Assembly (NCBI GenBank): GCA_900169235.1
Contig: FWCC01000045.1
Span: forward strand, 1-64,000
Direction of reading: 5' to 3'
From: Zarea fungicola
Taxonomy: Eukaryota > Ascomycota > Sordariomycetes > Hypocreales > Cordycipitaceae
Length of the DNA: 64,000 nt
Shown here: positions 23,130 through 34,831 of the stretch, piece by piece
How positions within the stretch are numbered: position 1 is the stretch's first letter
How the letters are laid out: each line of letters begins with the position of its first letter
Notes under the pieces: generated by a model
What the model was told of the DNA's origin: nothing
Database searches by the model: none
The model's input: only the letters and a program-made list of their open reading frames with translations
Position numbers and translations under genes: made by a program

Positions 23130-25036
23130 TTATTCGTCTATATCGCCCGAGACTCTCGTGATATAGCCATTCACATCTGCACTATGCTCAAGTAGAATCT
23201 CAACTACCTCAAAGTTGTCGTTCGCTATACCAATCTGCAACGGTGTGAGAAAGGAGTGCTGCATTTCATCATTCAGGACCGTGGTTGGCTCCATGTTTTC
23301 CTGCTCGTCACCGATAGGTGCATTGACATCCGCTCCAAATTCAAGCAATACCTCAACTATTTCCGCATGGCCATGAAGTGCAGCGAGTTGAAGCGGCAGT
23401 GGGTCCTCGAATGACCTGCAATCAACAGGAGTCCCAGCTTTCAAAAACAATCTTGCAACTTCCGCGTCACCAGATTTAACAATTGCGTGAAATAGTCCGC
23501 TCTCGTCATCACCGGCAAAATCGGTAACCGTGTCATGAATTTTCGCGCCATATTCAAACAGCAGTCTTATAATTTCAGTACGTCTGTTTCCAATTTTAAG
23601 CCGTTCAACACAGACTTCCAGCATCGATCTCATTTTGTCAGTGTAGCCGTCAGTGTAGCTTTCCGGATCGGCACCATGTTCGAGCAAGAGGCGCACTGCC
23701 AATATATCCAGTCTGACAATGGCTTCGTACAGGGGCAAGGTTAAGCCTTTCTGTGCAGAACAATGAGAGTTTATATTAATCCCGTTGCGCAGAAGCCTTT
23801 CGTAAATTGCGTCTTCGTTTAGTCGAATAGCACTAATAAGGATCTTGGTCGCGAAGAGCTGCGTTGTTGGAGTATGTTGTGCAATGACTGATTCAATGAC
23901 CCAGAAGTGTCCATGGTTCAAACTCCATTTTAGTAGCTTATCAGACTGAGATAAGGTGAGTAGTTCATTTGTTGAGAGGAGGATCGCATAACGCAGAAGT
24001 CTGAATGCCTCCTTGAACTTCGTTTCACTGAAGGGTTGCAGCGAGGGACTAGGCCCCGTTACAGGGTCCTGAATAGTCCATTCCAACGCTGCAGCAGGAT
24101 TGTCGTTACTGCGCCGCACCGCCTCTGGTTCAAAACTGCCATCTGGACAATCCTGAATAAGATTATTTAGTTTCTGGTCAAGCGTGTCTCGCTCCCGCCA
24201 CAGTGGCGATTCTTCGCCTTGGGAGTAGTCAAACCCAAAGTATATCAACGACTTCAAAAGATGCTACCAAAATAATCAGAATCAAACAAAACAATAAGTT
24301 CAAGCACATGGAAGGAAAGGACGTCTTACATCCAATTCAATCTGCAGTGGCGGGCCACTATCAAAGCAACTGGTAGTCGTGCGCTTATTGTTCTGCAACT
24401 GGCATGCTTGTTCTTGTCAGTTTTAAACGATATTTGAGGTTGCAACCATTTAACGTACCATATAACTCAAGGATGCTCTCAAATTGTACAGTTGGGCTGG
24501 CGACAATGTTACTTGCGCACAAGTCTTCCTCCGCTGGCGGTGTCGAAATCACCACGCCTGCAGGAGCCACGGCAGGGTCTGCATCGAAACGGTTAACCAA
24601 TGCACAGTAAATAGGGAGAAAGTGGTTTACCTGTTGATGGCCTGGCAGCCGAACCAGACCTGCGCACCCATTTTCTTGCTCTTCTGAGCTGCTTCATAGT
24701 GACGAGGCTGCCATGGGCAACAATTTTGGAGTCTTTGCCATCGAGGTGCCTATTTTCAACACTGCTATCGATATAATTCCAGTGCTTCTGGGTTTTGTTC
24801 TTTAATAATCCCCATCTTTTCTTCTGATACTCATACTGGTGTAGCCTAAATTTGCTGTGAGTGCTGGTGTCGCTTAAAGGGATTGCAGTGGCTCGGGAGG
24901 ACACTAACGTTGGGCAAAAGCCGTATTCGCGACTCAGATGCTCCAAAATTTGTGAGCGTTCCAACTTTGGAAATAGTTCCAAAATCTTCTCTTTGTAGAG
25001 ATTCCACTCTTCATCTGGGATGCGCCGGGGTGCCAT
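23130..25036 (-). CDS. Clr5-domain ankyrin-repeat protein (possibly truncated)
   Basis: Five exons (25036..24909, 24854..24631, 24578..24459, 24406..24330, 24263..23130), 560 aa if translation ends at the TAA at 23130. The N-terminal 60 residues form a Clr5 domain (PRRIPDEEWNLYKEKILELF...GFCP / KFRLHQYEYQKKRWGLLKN) split by a stop-free 54-nt intron. The other introns are 52, 52 and 66 nt. The acceptor of intron 3 could be 24406 or 24412; both keep frame. The rest holds ankyrin repeats (LPLYEAIVRLDILAVRLLLEH, LPLQLAALHGHAEIVEVLLEF). The repeat at the stop (ILLEHSADVNGYITRVSGDIDE) is followed in the same frame by more ankyrin repeats, so the protein may be cut short. Clr5-ankyrin proteins form a large fungal family of unknown function. 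Confidence 0.72.
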
Positions 25037-26431
25037 GGCTGCTGCTGTACATGAGAGTTTTTTGCCGAGCAACTTGGACTTCATCCGGGCTGACTCCCAC
25101 TATTTATCATGAAGCTGCAGCTGAGTTGTCTCTAGGACTTTGCAGAAATTGGCAGGGGACAGAATCTGAAAATGTTCTGCAGTGGCCAATAAGAGGCGGC
25201 CACTATGCAAGGGAAAGGGGCTGTGGCTTGAAAGTGACATGGCCAGAATATGATGTTTTCCTTTCCAAAGCTTCTCAAGCGCATAGCCGTCACAATCTAA
25301 TTCTGTGTTTCAAATTCTGGACCTAAATTCTAACCCCTAGTCGGCAAGGCAGCCTTATTATTAGTGCCTTCTATCTCGCTCTAAGTGGTGAAGCAATTTG
25401 GTAGGCTTGGCCGTTTTCCCATTTTGTCTCTGCTGACGAGGGTCAAAATTTGACAGGAACTAAATTAAAAGACCATCTTATAGTAGCGATGAGTCTCTCC
25501 CTCTGCCTCTGGCGAAACAGTATTTATTCTATTTTTCCCATTCTTTTCTCCATCTTCGTTCTGCTTCATGCCGCTGTGATCAGAGGCCGTAATCGGCCTT
25601 TTTGGTATACTACTCGGCCTTCCTGCAATTGTTGTCATGGTCGTGGAGCTGTGGAAACCATATCTCTCCCACACGCTACTGCTAGCTACAGCTCCTGCAG
25701 GTAAGTTTCACATACAATCCTTCTTTTGATGACACCTAACAGCGAATACAGAAAATAATGAGGATTTAGACTCCCCAGTCCTCGTACTAATACTATAACG
25801 AAATCTTGTACATCAGCGGCAGGTTTCACTCCTGTCAGTGCACAGTAAGTACTTGGCCCAGTGCTGGGTGTTGTCGTATGCTCGGCGATTGAAGCTTCAG
25901 ACGGTAAAGGTCAAATAGGCAAACGATATCGCTTGGCTATCAGGGTCCAGAACCACCAGTTCAACACCAATAGAGAGCCGAGACATTTGGGTCTCGCGAA
26001 ACACTTTGCCGTTGCAACGCCCTTTCTTTGTATAATACTTTCTTGACAGAAAAAATGGAGCAAATCTATTTGGCTTAACAGCAGCCATGGGGAGCCGAAG
26101 AATACGATGGACCTTGTTTCTCATGGGCGGGGTCATACTAACACGGAAAACAAGTTACCTCCAGTTCACATGGCAAGTCTAGTTATTCCCAAATTACTGC
26201 TAAGAATAGATCAAATTTCGCGCAGATTGACCAGCTGTGATCTAAACTATTCAATCGAGGAGACAGAAAATAAATACTACTATGTCGTCACGTGTCGTCG
26301 CGTCCTAATCAGGCCGCCTGCAGAAATCGGCGCGGAGTTTCAGGGGCTGTGTCTGTAGCCGCCTCACTTTTTTGCCTTTATGTTTGTGTTTGTGTTTGTG
26401 ATACCCAGAATTTGTTGAAAGTTGATTTCTC
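25037..26431. other. intergenic region with a possible micro-gene
   Basis: Upstream regions of two divergent genes. The only coding-like content is the putative three-exon micro-gene at 25489-25798, listed separately. A short TTTGTG-type repeat occurs around 26381-26400. Confidence 0.45.
25489..25798 (+). CDS. putative 67-aa membrane peptide, three exons
   Basis: Low-confidence call. Exons 25489..25519, 25584..25700 and 25743..25798 keep phase and give 67 aa. The middle exon reads GLFGILLGLPAIVVMVVELW, a good transmembrane helix, and ends at a perfect GTAAGT donor. The next acceptor follows CCTAAC and leads to an acidic segment (NTENNEDLDSP) and a stop. The first exon is a guess based on an ATG and a weaker GTATTT donor. 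The helix resembles hydrophobic N-termini of some fungal STAND-associated proteins, but no family is recognised. Confidence 0.3.
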
Positions 26432-26440
26432 ATGCCGTGA
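26432..26440 (+). promoter_or_regulatory. minimal uORF overlapping the main start codon
   Basis: ATG CCG TGA ends so that its stop overlaps the next gene's start (TGATGG). A ribosome that reads this two-codon uORF terminates on top of the main AUG at 26440, an arrangement compatible with leaky scanning or termination-reinitiation control. Confidence 0.4.
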
Positions 26441-29041
26441 TGGAGCCGCTCACAGCTATCGGAGCTGTCGCAAGCGCGGCGCAGCTGTTTGACATGTCTC
26501 TGAATTACTCAAACCGAGCCTGCAAGTTTATAAGTGCTTTCAACAAAGCGGCAGAGCATGCTGCACTGCTACAGCAAAGTACGTTTTTCAGGCTAGATAT
26601 ATACTATCACCGAAGATCCTCTCTTCTCCCACCGTCTTATGCATCATCGGACACTAAAAAGTTTACATTGCAGAACTGCAAGAAGTCAACCTGCTCATGC
26701 GGGAACTCCAGCGATACATCGACCGCTGCTCCCAATTATCAGTTACAGATGCCAGCCAGCATCCACCACTTCTGCATTCCATCGTCGAAGTCTCAAGACA
26801 ATTCGCAGATGATATGATTTGCCTTCACAGCCTTCTCCCCTACGATATAACTGCCTTTTCGGCATCTATCCGAAAACGCGCTAGATTTGTGCTAAAAGAA
26901 AAAGATGCCGAAAACGTTGTTCGACGGCTAGAAGGCTGTAAAAGCGCAGCGATCGTGGCTCTAGAGCTTATTGGGCGGTAAGGCGCCATCTCTACCTTTT
27001 ATTCCACAAGTGCTAATTACTTCTAATTACACATGGTAGCCTCAACGACGAAAGCGCCGGACGGCACCTCACGACCTTGCAGCAGCAGGTGCGGCGAATA
27101 TCCAATCAGCAGAATGATCTGGCTCAAAGAATTACGCGATCTCACGAAAAAATTTCAGTACAATCCCATCTGCAAGACTCTCGTTTAATGACGCCTATTC
27201 GTGAAGTTCATGAATTGGTCGTGCGAAATGACGCCGAGGCTGCAGATTGCCTCCGCATCTTTGCGGATAACACGGCTCGTGGGCTTTCGGAGATTCAGAC
27301 TCAAGTTGCCAAAATCTTGGCACATCAAAATAGCATTATGTCAACACAGAGACTGCAGATAGCCAGTGCAAACGCCGCGGTCAACGACGCCGATATACTT
27401 GCGAGACTGATACGACTCGAGTTACGACAACAATTGGAGCCGCTTCTTGATAAGATGGACGGAGCTAGAGACCATATCGATCGAATTGCGGCCGCATTCT
27501 CGTCGAATGCTATCAGCGAGGGCCTTTTTAAAACGGAAAAGACTTCCTTGGCCCACGAAGCTGGGGATGATACGCAGGCTGAAATACCACGCGTTCCCAG
27601 CACCCAGAGAGAAGCCATGGTCGATGCTACATACGTACCATCTATGTTACGGTCGCCGACAACGTTAAAAAATCGAAAAATCTGTCAATCATCCGTCACG
27701 TATCGCCTCTCTACGAGGGTAGGGGAGCTTTGTATCAGACTAAGAATATATCGCCAGCGCAAACCTGGAACAGACAGCAGAGGGACATATTTCCAATTGC
27801 GGGCAGACATTATTCCACAACCCTGGCTCTGCTCTCGAGGTCTCTCTACAACCTACTCGTCCGGTCCGAATCATCAGGGGTACTACGACATCTGCCCAAG
27901 TATTTCGATCATCAACGTCAGAGAATACCAGTCCGAGTTTGCTGGCTTGATGAGAGATGACGATCCCAAAAGATTCCGTTTAATTTTGGAAACAGGACGA
28001 ATAGGTATTTGGGATACGGACGAAGATGGTTTCAACCTACTTCAAGTATGTTGATGATACCATGACATATTTGCTGCAATAATCAAATTACTGACAAAAT
28101 TACTGTTCAAGCTTTCGATTATGATGGCTGCGCCGTTGATTTGCCAGTTCCTGTTGCGCGACAGCGGGTACGGCTCTGAACTGGTTGAACGTGAAGGGGT
28201 CACCATTTCTACTTTCTCTTCTGTTCTCGCTTCCTGCATTGTCCACGCGGAGCCAAACACTGCAGCAGATATTCTCTTCCATCTCAAACACTTCACATCA
28301 GATTCCACCGACGAATACATAGATGAAGATTCTCTACATTTAGGCTGGACCAGTTTCTACGAAGAGCTTTCGAAGATGGATGGTTACAAGAGGTGGAACA
28401 TTGGACTCTCATCCGCTCGCCTACTTATCGACCATGGGCACGTGCTACGACCATACGGTTGGTTGAATGTTGATGACATGGCCCAGACCGTATTTCTCAT
28501 GGAGATTTACCTTTCTTTAGGTGGAAGTCCAAATGCATCTGCTCCGGGCCACCCCTCTATTCTTCTTTTTGCTCTGAATTTGATCGCCCATCTCTGCGTG
28601 GAGAACCCGAAGACGCAGGTTAGTACAGTAATAGCTAATGATGATCTCCAAAATTACCACGAGGTTGAAGTTAGGAGCGGTATTGACTATCAGCGTTGGA
28701 TCCAAGACCGGGAAAGTTCTGTCAAGCTCCTTGCCAGTTTGATCTTGGCGGGCGCATCTTTTACCGGCGTTATCTTTTGGGATGATCTTTTTAATATGGA
28801 CACGGATACGATGTGCAGTTTGGCTTCCATGCTTGGCATACAGGATATTTGGGAAGACGCTTTGAAGAAATGCGGACTAGACCCTACCGCTGTGTTTATC
28901 CGGGGAAATAGGTATAGGGCGAAGGAGCGCAAGTTGTGGTATGCTTCCCGTACAGGCGTCGATGTTGAGAACATTGTACAGTATTCGAACTACCCCAGTT
29001 TAAGACTTAGAAATAGGCCCAGGGAGGTTATGGAGCTTTAA
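26440..29041 (+). CDS. large protein with STAND-type N-terminal helical domain
   Basis: Four exons (26440..26578, 26674..26977, 27040..28045, 28112..29041), 792 aa, all phases consistent; introns 95, 62 and 66 nt. The N-terminus (MEPLTAIGAVASAAQLFDMS) resembles the helical Helo-like/SesA-type domain of fungal STAND and cell-death proteins and is followed by long coiled-coil-prone helices (residues about 150-290). The middle section (TYFQLRADIIPQPWL, then DTDEDGFNLLQLSIMM) resembles fungal proteins in which this domain is coupled to degenerate ankyrin repeats. No NACHT or NB-ARC P-loop is visible, so this is not an NLR by itself; a signalling partner or membrane-acting helper is one possibility. 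A two-codon uORF overlaps the start. Confidence 0.75.
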
Positions 29042-30365
29042 ATCTATTGAGCCTGGAACGATCCTAAGATATTACATCAATTAATCCCCTGAGCTTGTGG
29101 GGAATCACAAGCTACTTTGGCTATGATGGAAGCAACTCCGAAGCTCGGGGTAACAGGAATGGATCTCAATTAAACTAAATACTCTCTAAAACAGAAATAA
29201 GTTCAAATTAAGGCAGTTTAGATGAAATGCAGCAAGAACTTGTTCCAAAACGGCTTTGTTAGAGCACAATATGGCAAAACGTGTCTTATCAGCTCCCGGT
29301 CGCTCCATCATGAACTAGCAAACGAACACGCGCGCAGTTGATCACCAGTGTCCAGCTGTTGCACTTTATTCCTCGCACGAATGCGTCGTTCGTAAGGGAT
29401 CGTCTGTCGAATCAATTAACGTCATGCATGTGCAATACCACGTCGTTTTTAGGGGAACGCTTAGGCTTGTAGTACATGTCTCGATATTAGCCCAGCAGGA
29501 TAAGTGCCACGGAGCCCCCAGGCTACGCCTACACCCAATTCCTGCAGCGATTGCTCAATCTGGAGGCTAGTGTCACACTATCCCGCACTTTTCAAAGAAT
29601 GGATTTCGTATCAAAGAGCAAGGCACTCAATGATCTAGAAACTTAGAAGGTGTTTGCGAAGAAGCTAAAAAGTTAGTGGAGACACTTTGGGCGTATTCTC
29701 ATTCCAGGGCAATAGTTTGCGATCCAGTGCCGTGGGAACAAGTTGCCTTGCGAGCGCCACATTAGAATCCCTGGCGTGTTTAAAGAGCTTTACCTAATTT
29801 TGCAACAAATCAATCAGCTCGCGTCTCCATGTGGCTAATTTCGGCAAGGTCTTGATTAATGGAGTCACGCGCTGAATCCAACTGTTGCTGAGGGCGGGGA
29901 TTCCTCCAGACGACGAAAGATTAAGACACTTTGCGGACAGAAGATAGTGGCCGCGAGGAGATAACTAGCGCCAACCCGTAACTGCTCTTAATCCGGGGTA
30001 ACAGTTTGCGATCCTACTGTCCTCTGGCGCGCCGCGATATGTTGTACGTAAACAAGCAGGATATCTCTGGTATCATTGGTTCGGCTGACTGCCTGTCCAT
30101 TAAAGCTTTTGAGCTTGTCACTAAGCTGTTAGTCTATTAATTTGCTAAAATCTATGGCTGAGGTACGAATCAGTTCAGGGAGTCTCCCAATCAACTGGTG
30201 GCTCGTCTGATGTTGCCGTTAGCCCTTATCCAAGACTGTCTCGGACTGTGTTATTAGTGGCAAATTGAGCTAGCTATATATTCCAGCCTCCCACCGCCAG
30301 TTCAAGTAACCTGAAGCTCTGTTTCTGATGCCTCTAAATATTTCTTTTCAAAACGTTGATTAATA
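29042..30365. other. intergenic region
   Basis: About 1.3 kb with no supportable gene. Two similar phrases around AGTTTGCGATCC (29710-29725 and 30002-30018), with matching flanks on the left, suggest a degraded short repeat. The right part is the promoter of the permease. Confidence 0.45.
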
Positions 30366-32391
30366 ATGACTATCCAGGATACAAGCACGGCACCAGGGGA
30401 GGGTCGTTTGAAACCACGTCTCTCCAGGTTGACGATGGTGGCAATGACCTTTGCCATCTTGAAGTACGTGGTTCGATATGCGCTCCAGGGCAATTGGCGA
30501 CTTGTTGCACCAAACCCTAATCTGCTCTCATAGTACATGGATTGCCTTGGCTGGCTCGATCGGCCTGGTCCTTCCATCAGGAGGCCCAGTAGCTTTTCTC
30601 TACGGTTTCCTGTTTGTCGTTTTGTGCAACTTCACCGTGGCTGCAAGTCTAGGGGAACTGGCTGCCATCTGGCCAACTGCGGGAGGACAGTACCATTACG
30701 TCTATGCACTTTGCACTGAAAAGTGGAAGAGAATCATGGTAATGCTCGGCTCAACAATACTCAGCTTGTCTGGGATCCAGGGCTAATCTTGCTGAACTAC
30801 AGAGCTTTTATGTCGGGTGGACTAATATCGCCGGGTGGCTGACACTCGTCACGACTGAGGGATTCTTTGCCTGTAGGCCCTTTGGACAATCATCCAACTC
30901 TGTTCATAGCTAACATCTTGGCAACAGCCCAGTTTATCTCCGCTGCTGCGGTTGTGGCGTCGAACAACCAATACGAAATTGAGTCCTGGAAAACATATCT
31001 GATCTTCATGGTCATCTTGACCTTTACCACTGGGGCCAATATCTGGGGTAATCGGATTCTTGGCCGATGGAACGATGCTGCGTGTAAGTTACTTGAAAGG
31101 GATGGCACTCATGTTGCTAAACTAACCTACAACAGTATTCTGGTCGCTCATGGCAGTGGTCATCATCACCATTGTTCTCGCATCCATGTCCAAGAAGACA
31201 GATGCCCGTTACGTCTTTACTGAATTTTCAAACGAGACAGGCTGGCCAAACGGAATGGCTTGGATTCTTGGCCTGCTTCAGTCGGCGCTTAGCATGATTG
31301 GGTTTGACGCATGCTTGCACATGACGGAGGAGATGCCTCGCCCGGCCGAGGACGCACCGCGCGCCATGCTCTATGCGGTTGCTGTTGGTGGCGTCACGTA
31401 CGTTTTTCTCTGTACACCCGATGTATCGGATGCTGACTGTTTCATTTCATTTAGTGGTACCGCCTTCTTGGTTGTTATCCTCTTTTGCATGGTTGATCCG
31501 ACAGCTGTGCTCTCGACCAACACCGGCATGCCCATAACCGAATTAATTCTACAAGCAACAGGGAGTCGCGCCGCGGCTACAATTCTCACGCTCATGCTGG
31601 CCGTATGTTTTATCAACGGTACCAACGGGTGTGTTACTAGCGCGAGCCGACTGATATATGCCATGGCTCGCGATGGAGGCATCGTCTACCCACGCTTCTT
31701 CTCACACATTAGTCCTTCCCTCCAAGTCCCGACTCGGGCTCTCGTGCTGTGCTTTGTCTTCAACGCATTCTTTGGTCTATTGTATCTTGGTCCTACAGTC
31801 GCATTCAGTGCGTACGCCGCGTCGTGCACTGTCTTCCTAAACATATCCTACGTGTTCCCAGTCGTTGTTTTACTTATTCGCGGCCGCCAGGTATTGGTGC
31901 CGTTCCAGCGTGAATCAAAGTTATTCAAGCTTGGAAAAACAACTGGGACAATAACAAACTGGATTGCGGCTATTTTTGTCATTGTGACATCAATTGTAAG
32001 TAGTGGCCACAGAATCCGCGTGTTCCTTGACGACCTGCTAATTGCTCTCACAGTTCTTTTGCTTCCCAACCGTACTGCCTGTGTCAGGCTCTGTCATGAG
32101 TATGTTGATTATTTTTGTAAACCCAATCCAAGCTTACATTTCTCCAGATTACGTCTCGGTAGTTATTGGTATATTCCTAATCTTAATCACCGGATACTGG
32201 GTTGTATACGGTCGAAGATTTGAAGGACCGGTAAGCTTCCCCTCCACTACCTTTCCCATGGATCGTGTGCTACACGATAACTGACATGGCCACTCTGCAA
32301 CCAGAAATTCGATGAAATTATAGGCCATCAGCCTGGAGAATCCGAAGTCATACAGAAAAAGGCAGAATCCGCGTTTGAGGAAAAGGTCTGA
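30366..32391 (+). CDS. APC-superfamily amino-acid / choline permease
   Basis: Eight exons (30366..30463, 30534..30738, 30803..30872, 30928..31083, 31136..31397, 31455..31995, 32054..32230, 32305..32391) encode 531 aa; every junction keeps frame and introns are 52-74 nt. It is an integral membrane transporter with about 12 helices. TM1 begins near TFAILNTWIALAGSIGLVLPSGG; the conserved loop LGELAAIWPTAGGQYHYV follows TM2; later blocks include GFDACLHMTEEMPRPAEDAPRAM, NGCVTSASRLIYAMARDGG and PTRALVLCFVF. These are hallmarks of the fungal Hnm1 / GABA-permease-like group that imports amino acids, GABA or choline. The exact substrate is not readable. The cytosolic tail is short and Lys/Glu-rich. 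Confidence 0.93.
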
Positions 32392-33124
32392 AACAGCAAC
32401 GGCCACCCGTGTGCGTTGGGTGTTTTATAAGCTTGTAATTGTTGTACAGTGGTCGCGGTTACTCAGGTTGATGTGAATTTGTTAAATCAACATTTTTAGT
32501 AATGGAAAATATTCGCGCTAAAATAATTCGATTGGCCTCAGCCAGGCACGCGACAACCAGGGCATTATAGAGAGCCTCGCTCGTGCTTAGTTCAATACGG
32601 CTAACGGCCGCTGTGCTGCGTAAGCTTCCCAAAAACAGGCCTCTCTTACCTCCTAGTTATCTGCTTTCTGTCTAAGCCCTCTCCTTAACCGTGCTCCCAA
32701 TAACAATGATATACCAACTAGAAAGAAGTGCAATCTCCTAGCGCCGGTGTTAGTGGTGTTATACGGTACTTTGTGGATCAAAGATTATTTCCGATTGGCT
32801 TCGTTTTCATCTTCTCACTCCACAAGAAGGATTAAGCCGTCCAGGGCCCCAGGCTCAAAACGGAGCGTAGACACAATACTCGCTCCACGATCTCAAAACG
32901 GAAGGCTTCACAATGATGACGGCAAAGTCGCCCCAAGGCTGGAAGGCTTACGACGTCAACCGGAGGATCAAAAATTACGTTGATTAAAACGCACTGTCTG
33001 CCTTTGGTTTTTTTAAATCGAAGCACTCATTTTCAAGCTTTCTATCGGAAACTTTGCTCTCGCTGCGAGACGACTTATTCACCTTGCCACATCGTACTTG
33101 ATCACATCATATTAAACTCACAGC
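32392..33124. other. intergenic region
   Basis: 3' flank of the permease and promoter of the SDR gene. No ORF, RNA gene or repeat supported. Confidence 0.45.
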
Positions 33125-33988
33125 ATGCTGTCCAACGTTAAAAGAGCGCTTGTCGTGGGCGGCACAGGCGGTATAGGCTATGCCATCGCTTGCCGCATCG
33201 CCACTGAAGCAGCGGCTTCAACGGTCATTATTAGCGGCCGAAACAAGCCCAGCAGCTGCCCTCACCCCAACATTGAGTTTCGTCCTCTCGATGCTTCTTC
33301 TATGGGCGCCATCAATGCATACACGACGGCGCACAAAGCCGCGCAGGAGCCCAAGCTAGATCTTCTCGTCATGACCCAGGGCATCTTGACACTGGCGGGG
33401 CGAACAGAGACACCAGAAGGCATTGATCGCAAGATGGCGCTTCACTACTACGGGCGACAGCTCTTAATTCGCGAGCTTTTGCCTGCACTCCAAGACGACG
33501 CCAGGGTTCTCATCGTTCTCGACTCGGTCAAGGGGAGCCCAGTATCGCTGAACTGGGAGGACCTGGACCTGAAGACGACGTATAGCATCGGCAACGCGCT
33601 CAAGCACACGCTGTCCATGACGGATGCCATGGTCCAGCAGTTCGCCGCACAACAAAAGGGTGGGGCTACTCGACAGTTTATCCATGCGTACCCAGGGTTC
33701 GTCAAGACGAATCTCGAACGTGGGCTTCCATGGCTTATACAAATACCAACCCGCGCCGTCGTCTCACTCTTCTCGGTTTCGGCTGCGACATGTGCCGAGA
33801 ACTTGCTGAATGGTGCATACCAATCTGCGGCTGCGGATAGAGAAGAGGACAGGTTTTGGAGCTACATTGACCCCAAGGGAAGTCTCGTGCCCAACAAAGC
33901 CGTTTGGACGGAGAAGCAGAGACAAAATGTGGAAGAACATACGTGGCGTATTGCAGATGACGCGATTAATGCTGGTGGTTCTGCCTAG
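33125..33988 (+). CDS. short-chain dehydrogenase/reductase family protein, atypical active site
   Basis: Single exon, 287 aa. The N-terminal Rossmann motif is clear (ALVVGGTGGIGYAIA), as are DLLVMTQGIL in place of the usual NNAG region and a Ser-containing strand (VLIVLDSVKGSP). The expected Y-x3-K is absent: the segment reads TTYSIGNALKHTLSMTDAM, with no Lys four residues after the Tyr. C-terminal HAYPGFVKTNL fits the SDR PG motif. Fungal relatives of this subgroup often lack the catalytic Lys, so it may bind NAD(P) but work by another mechanism or act as a non-catalytic protein. The start at 33125 lies just before the Rossmann strand. Confidence 0.85.
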   Translation: MLSNVKRALVVGGTGGIGYAIACRIATEAAASTVIISGRNKPSSCPHPNIEFRPLDASSMGAINAYTTAHKAAQEPKLDLLVMTQGILTLAGRTETPEGIDRKMALHYYGRQLLIRELLPALQDDARVLIVLDSVKGSPVSLNWEDLDLKTTYSIGNALKHTLSMTDAMVQQFAAQQKGGATRQFIHAYPGFVKTNLERGLPWLIQIPTRAVVSLFSVSAATCAENLLNGAYQSAAADREEDRFWSYIDPKGSLVPNKAVWTEKQRQNVEEHTWRIADDAINAGGSA

Positions 33989-34831
33989 ACAATTCACTTT
34001 AGTGAAGCGGTAAGGACCTGGAGGATCTCACTTTTGTGAATGGACCGCTGTTGACTCAATAATTATACACAGCCTGTTGAAAGATTTATTCGAATTAATT
34101 CCTCTAAACTGATGTTGAAAAACTCAGCTTTACTATGGAAACATCCCTAGTGTAGCAATTGGTGTCGTTAATACATGGTGCATCACAGTCGGGAGGGGGC
34201 TCACAGAAAGGCAGAAAAATAGTAAAATATAACTAAATTAATACCAACAATTTGAGAAATTTAAGAAATGGAATTCCAACCTTGAAGTAGTCATTATTCT
34301 ATTTGTAGTGTTTTTTATAGTTTAGTTATTTGATGCGAAACGGCTGCTTGAGATCAGCCGCTACATTTGTGGTGTGGCCAGGTTGCCTGCTGGGACCGAA
34401 GTCTGTGGCGGCATGGTACTAACTGATACTTGATGTCTTACCCTTTGCCAAATTTGGGCAATGGTAGATACAATACATTGCGCTGTTGTTGGATTATATG
34501 ATTCAATGAGGCTGGTCTTTAAAAATACCACTGCCCTAATCGGGGCTTATTGCCTAACGCCGATTGCTAAGTAGAAGCTAGTACAGAATGCTGGCATGGT
34601 CGACATGGTGCAAGTAACGCAACACAAGTTACACAGCAGTACCGTATACTAGAAATTATCTATATTCTCTATTGGGAAGATTTAAGCTTGCCCAGAGTCG
34701 GCGAGTTGATAAATTCTACTGTTAATGTAACTGTACTGGAGATGGTAAAGGCGTGTAGGGTAAGCGACTGGATCTGAACCTGGCGGGAAACGAAAGAATG
34801 CATCACAACTGATTTGATATTTAATTCTAAT
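33989..34831. other. AT-rich convergent intergenic region
   Basis: Holds the 3' ends of the SDR (+) and HNH (-) genes. It is distinctly A/T-rich, especially 34220-34330. No gene seen. Confidence 0.45.

Noticed and set aside
23045..23180. Intron removing the TAA at 23130
   Set aside because: Candidate donors (GTGAAT) and AG acceptors either break frame or delete ankyrin core; possible but not convincing, so the stop is kept.
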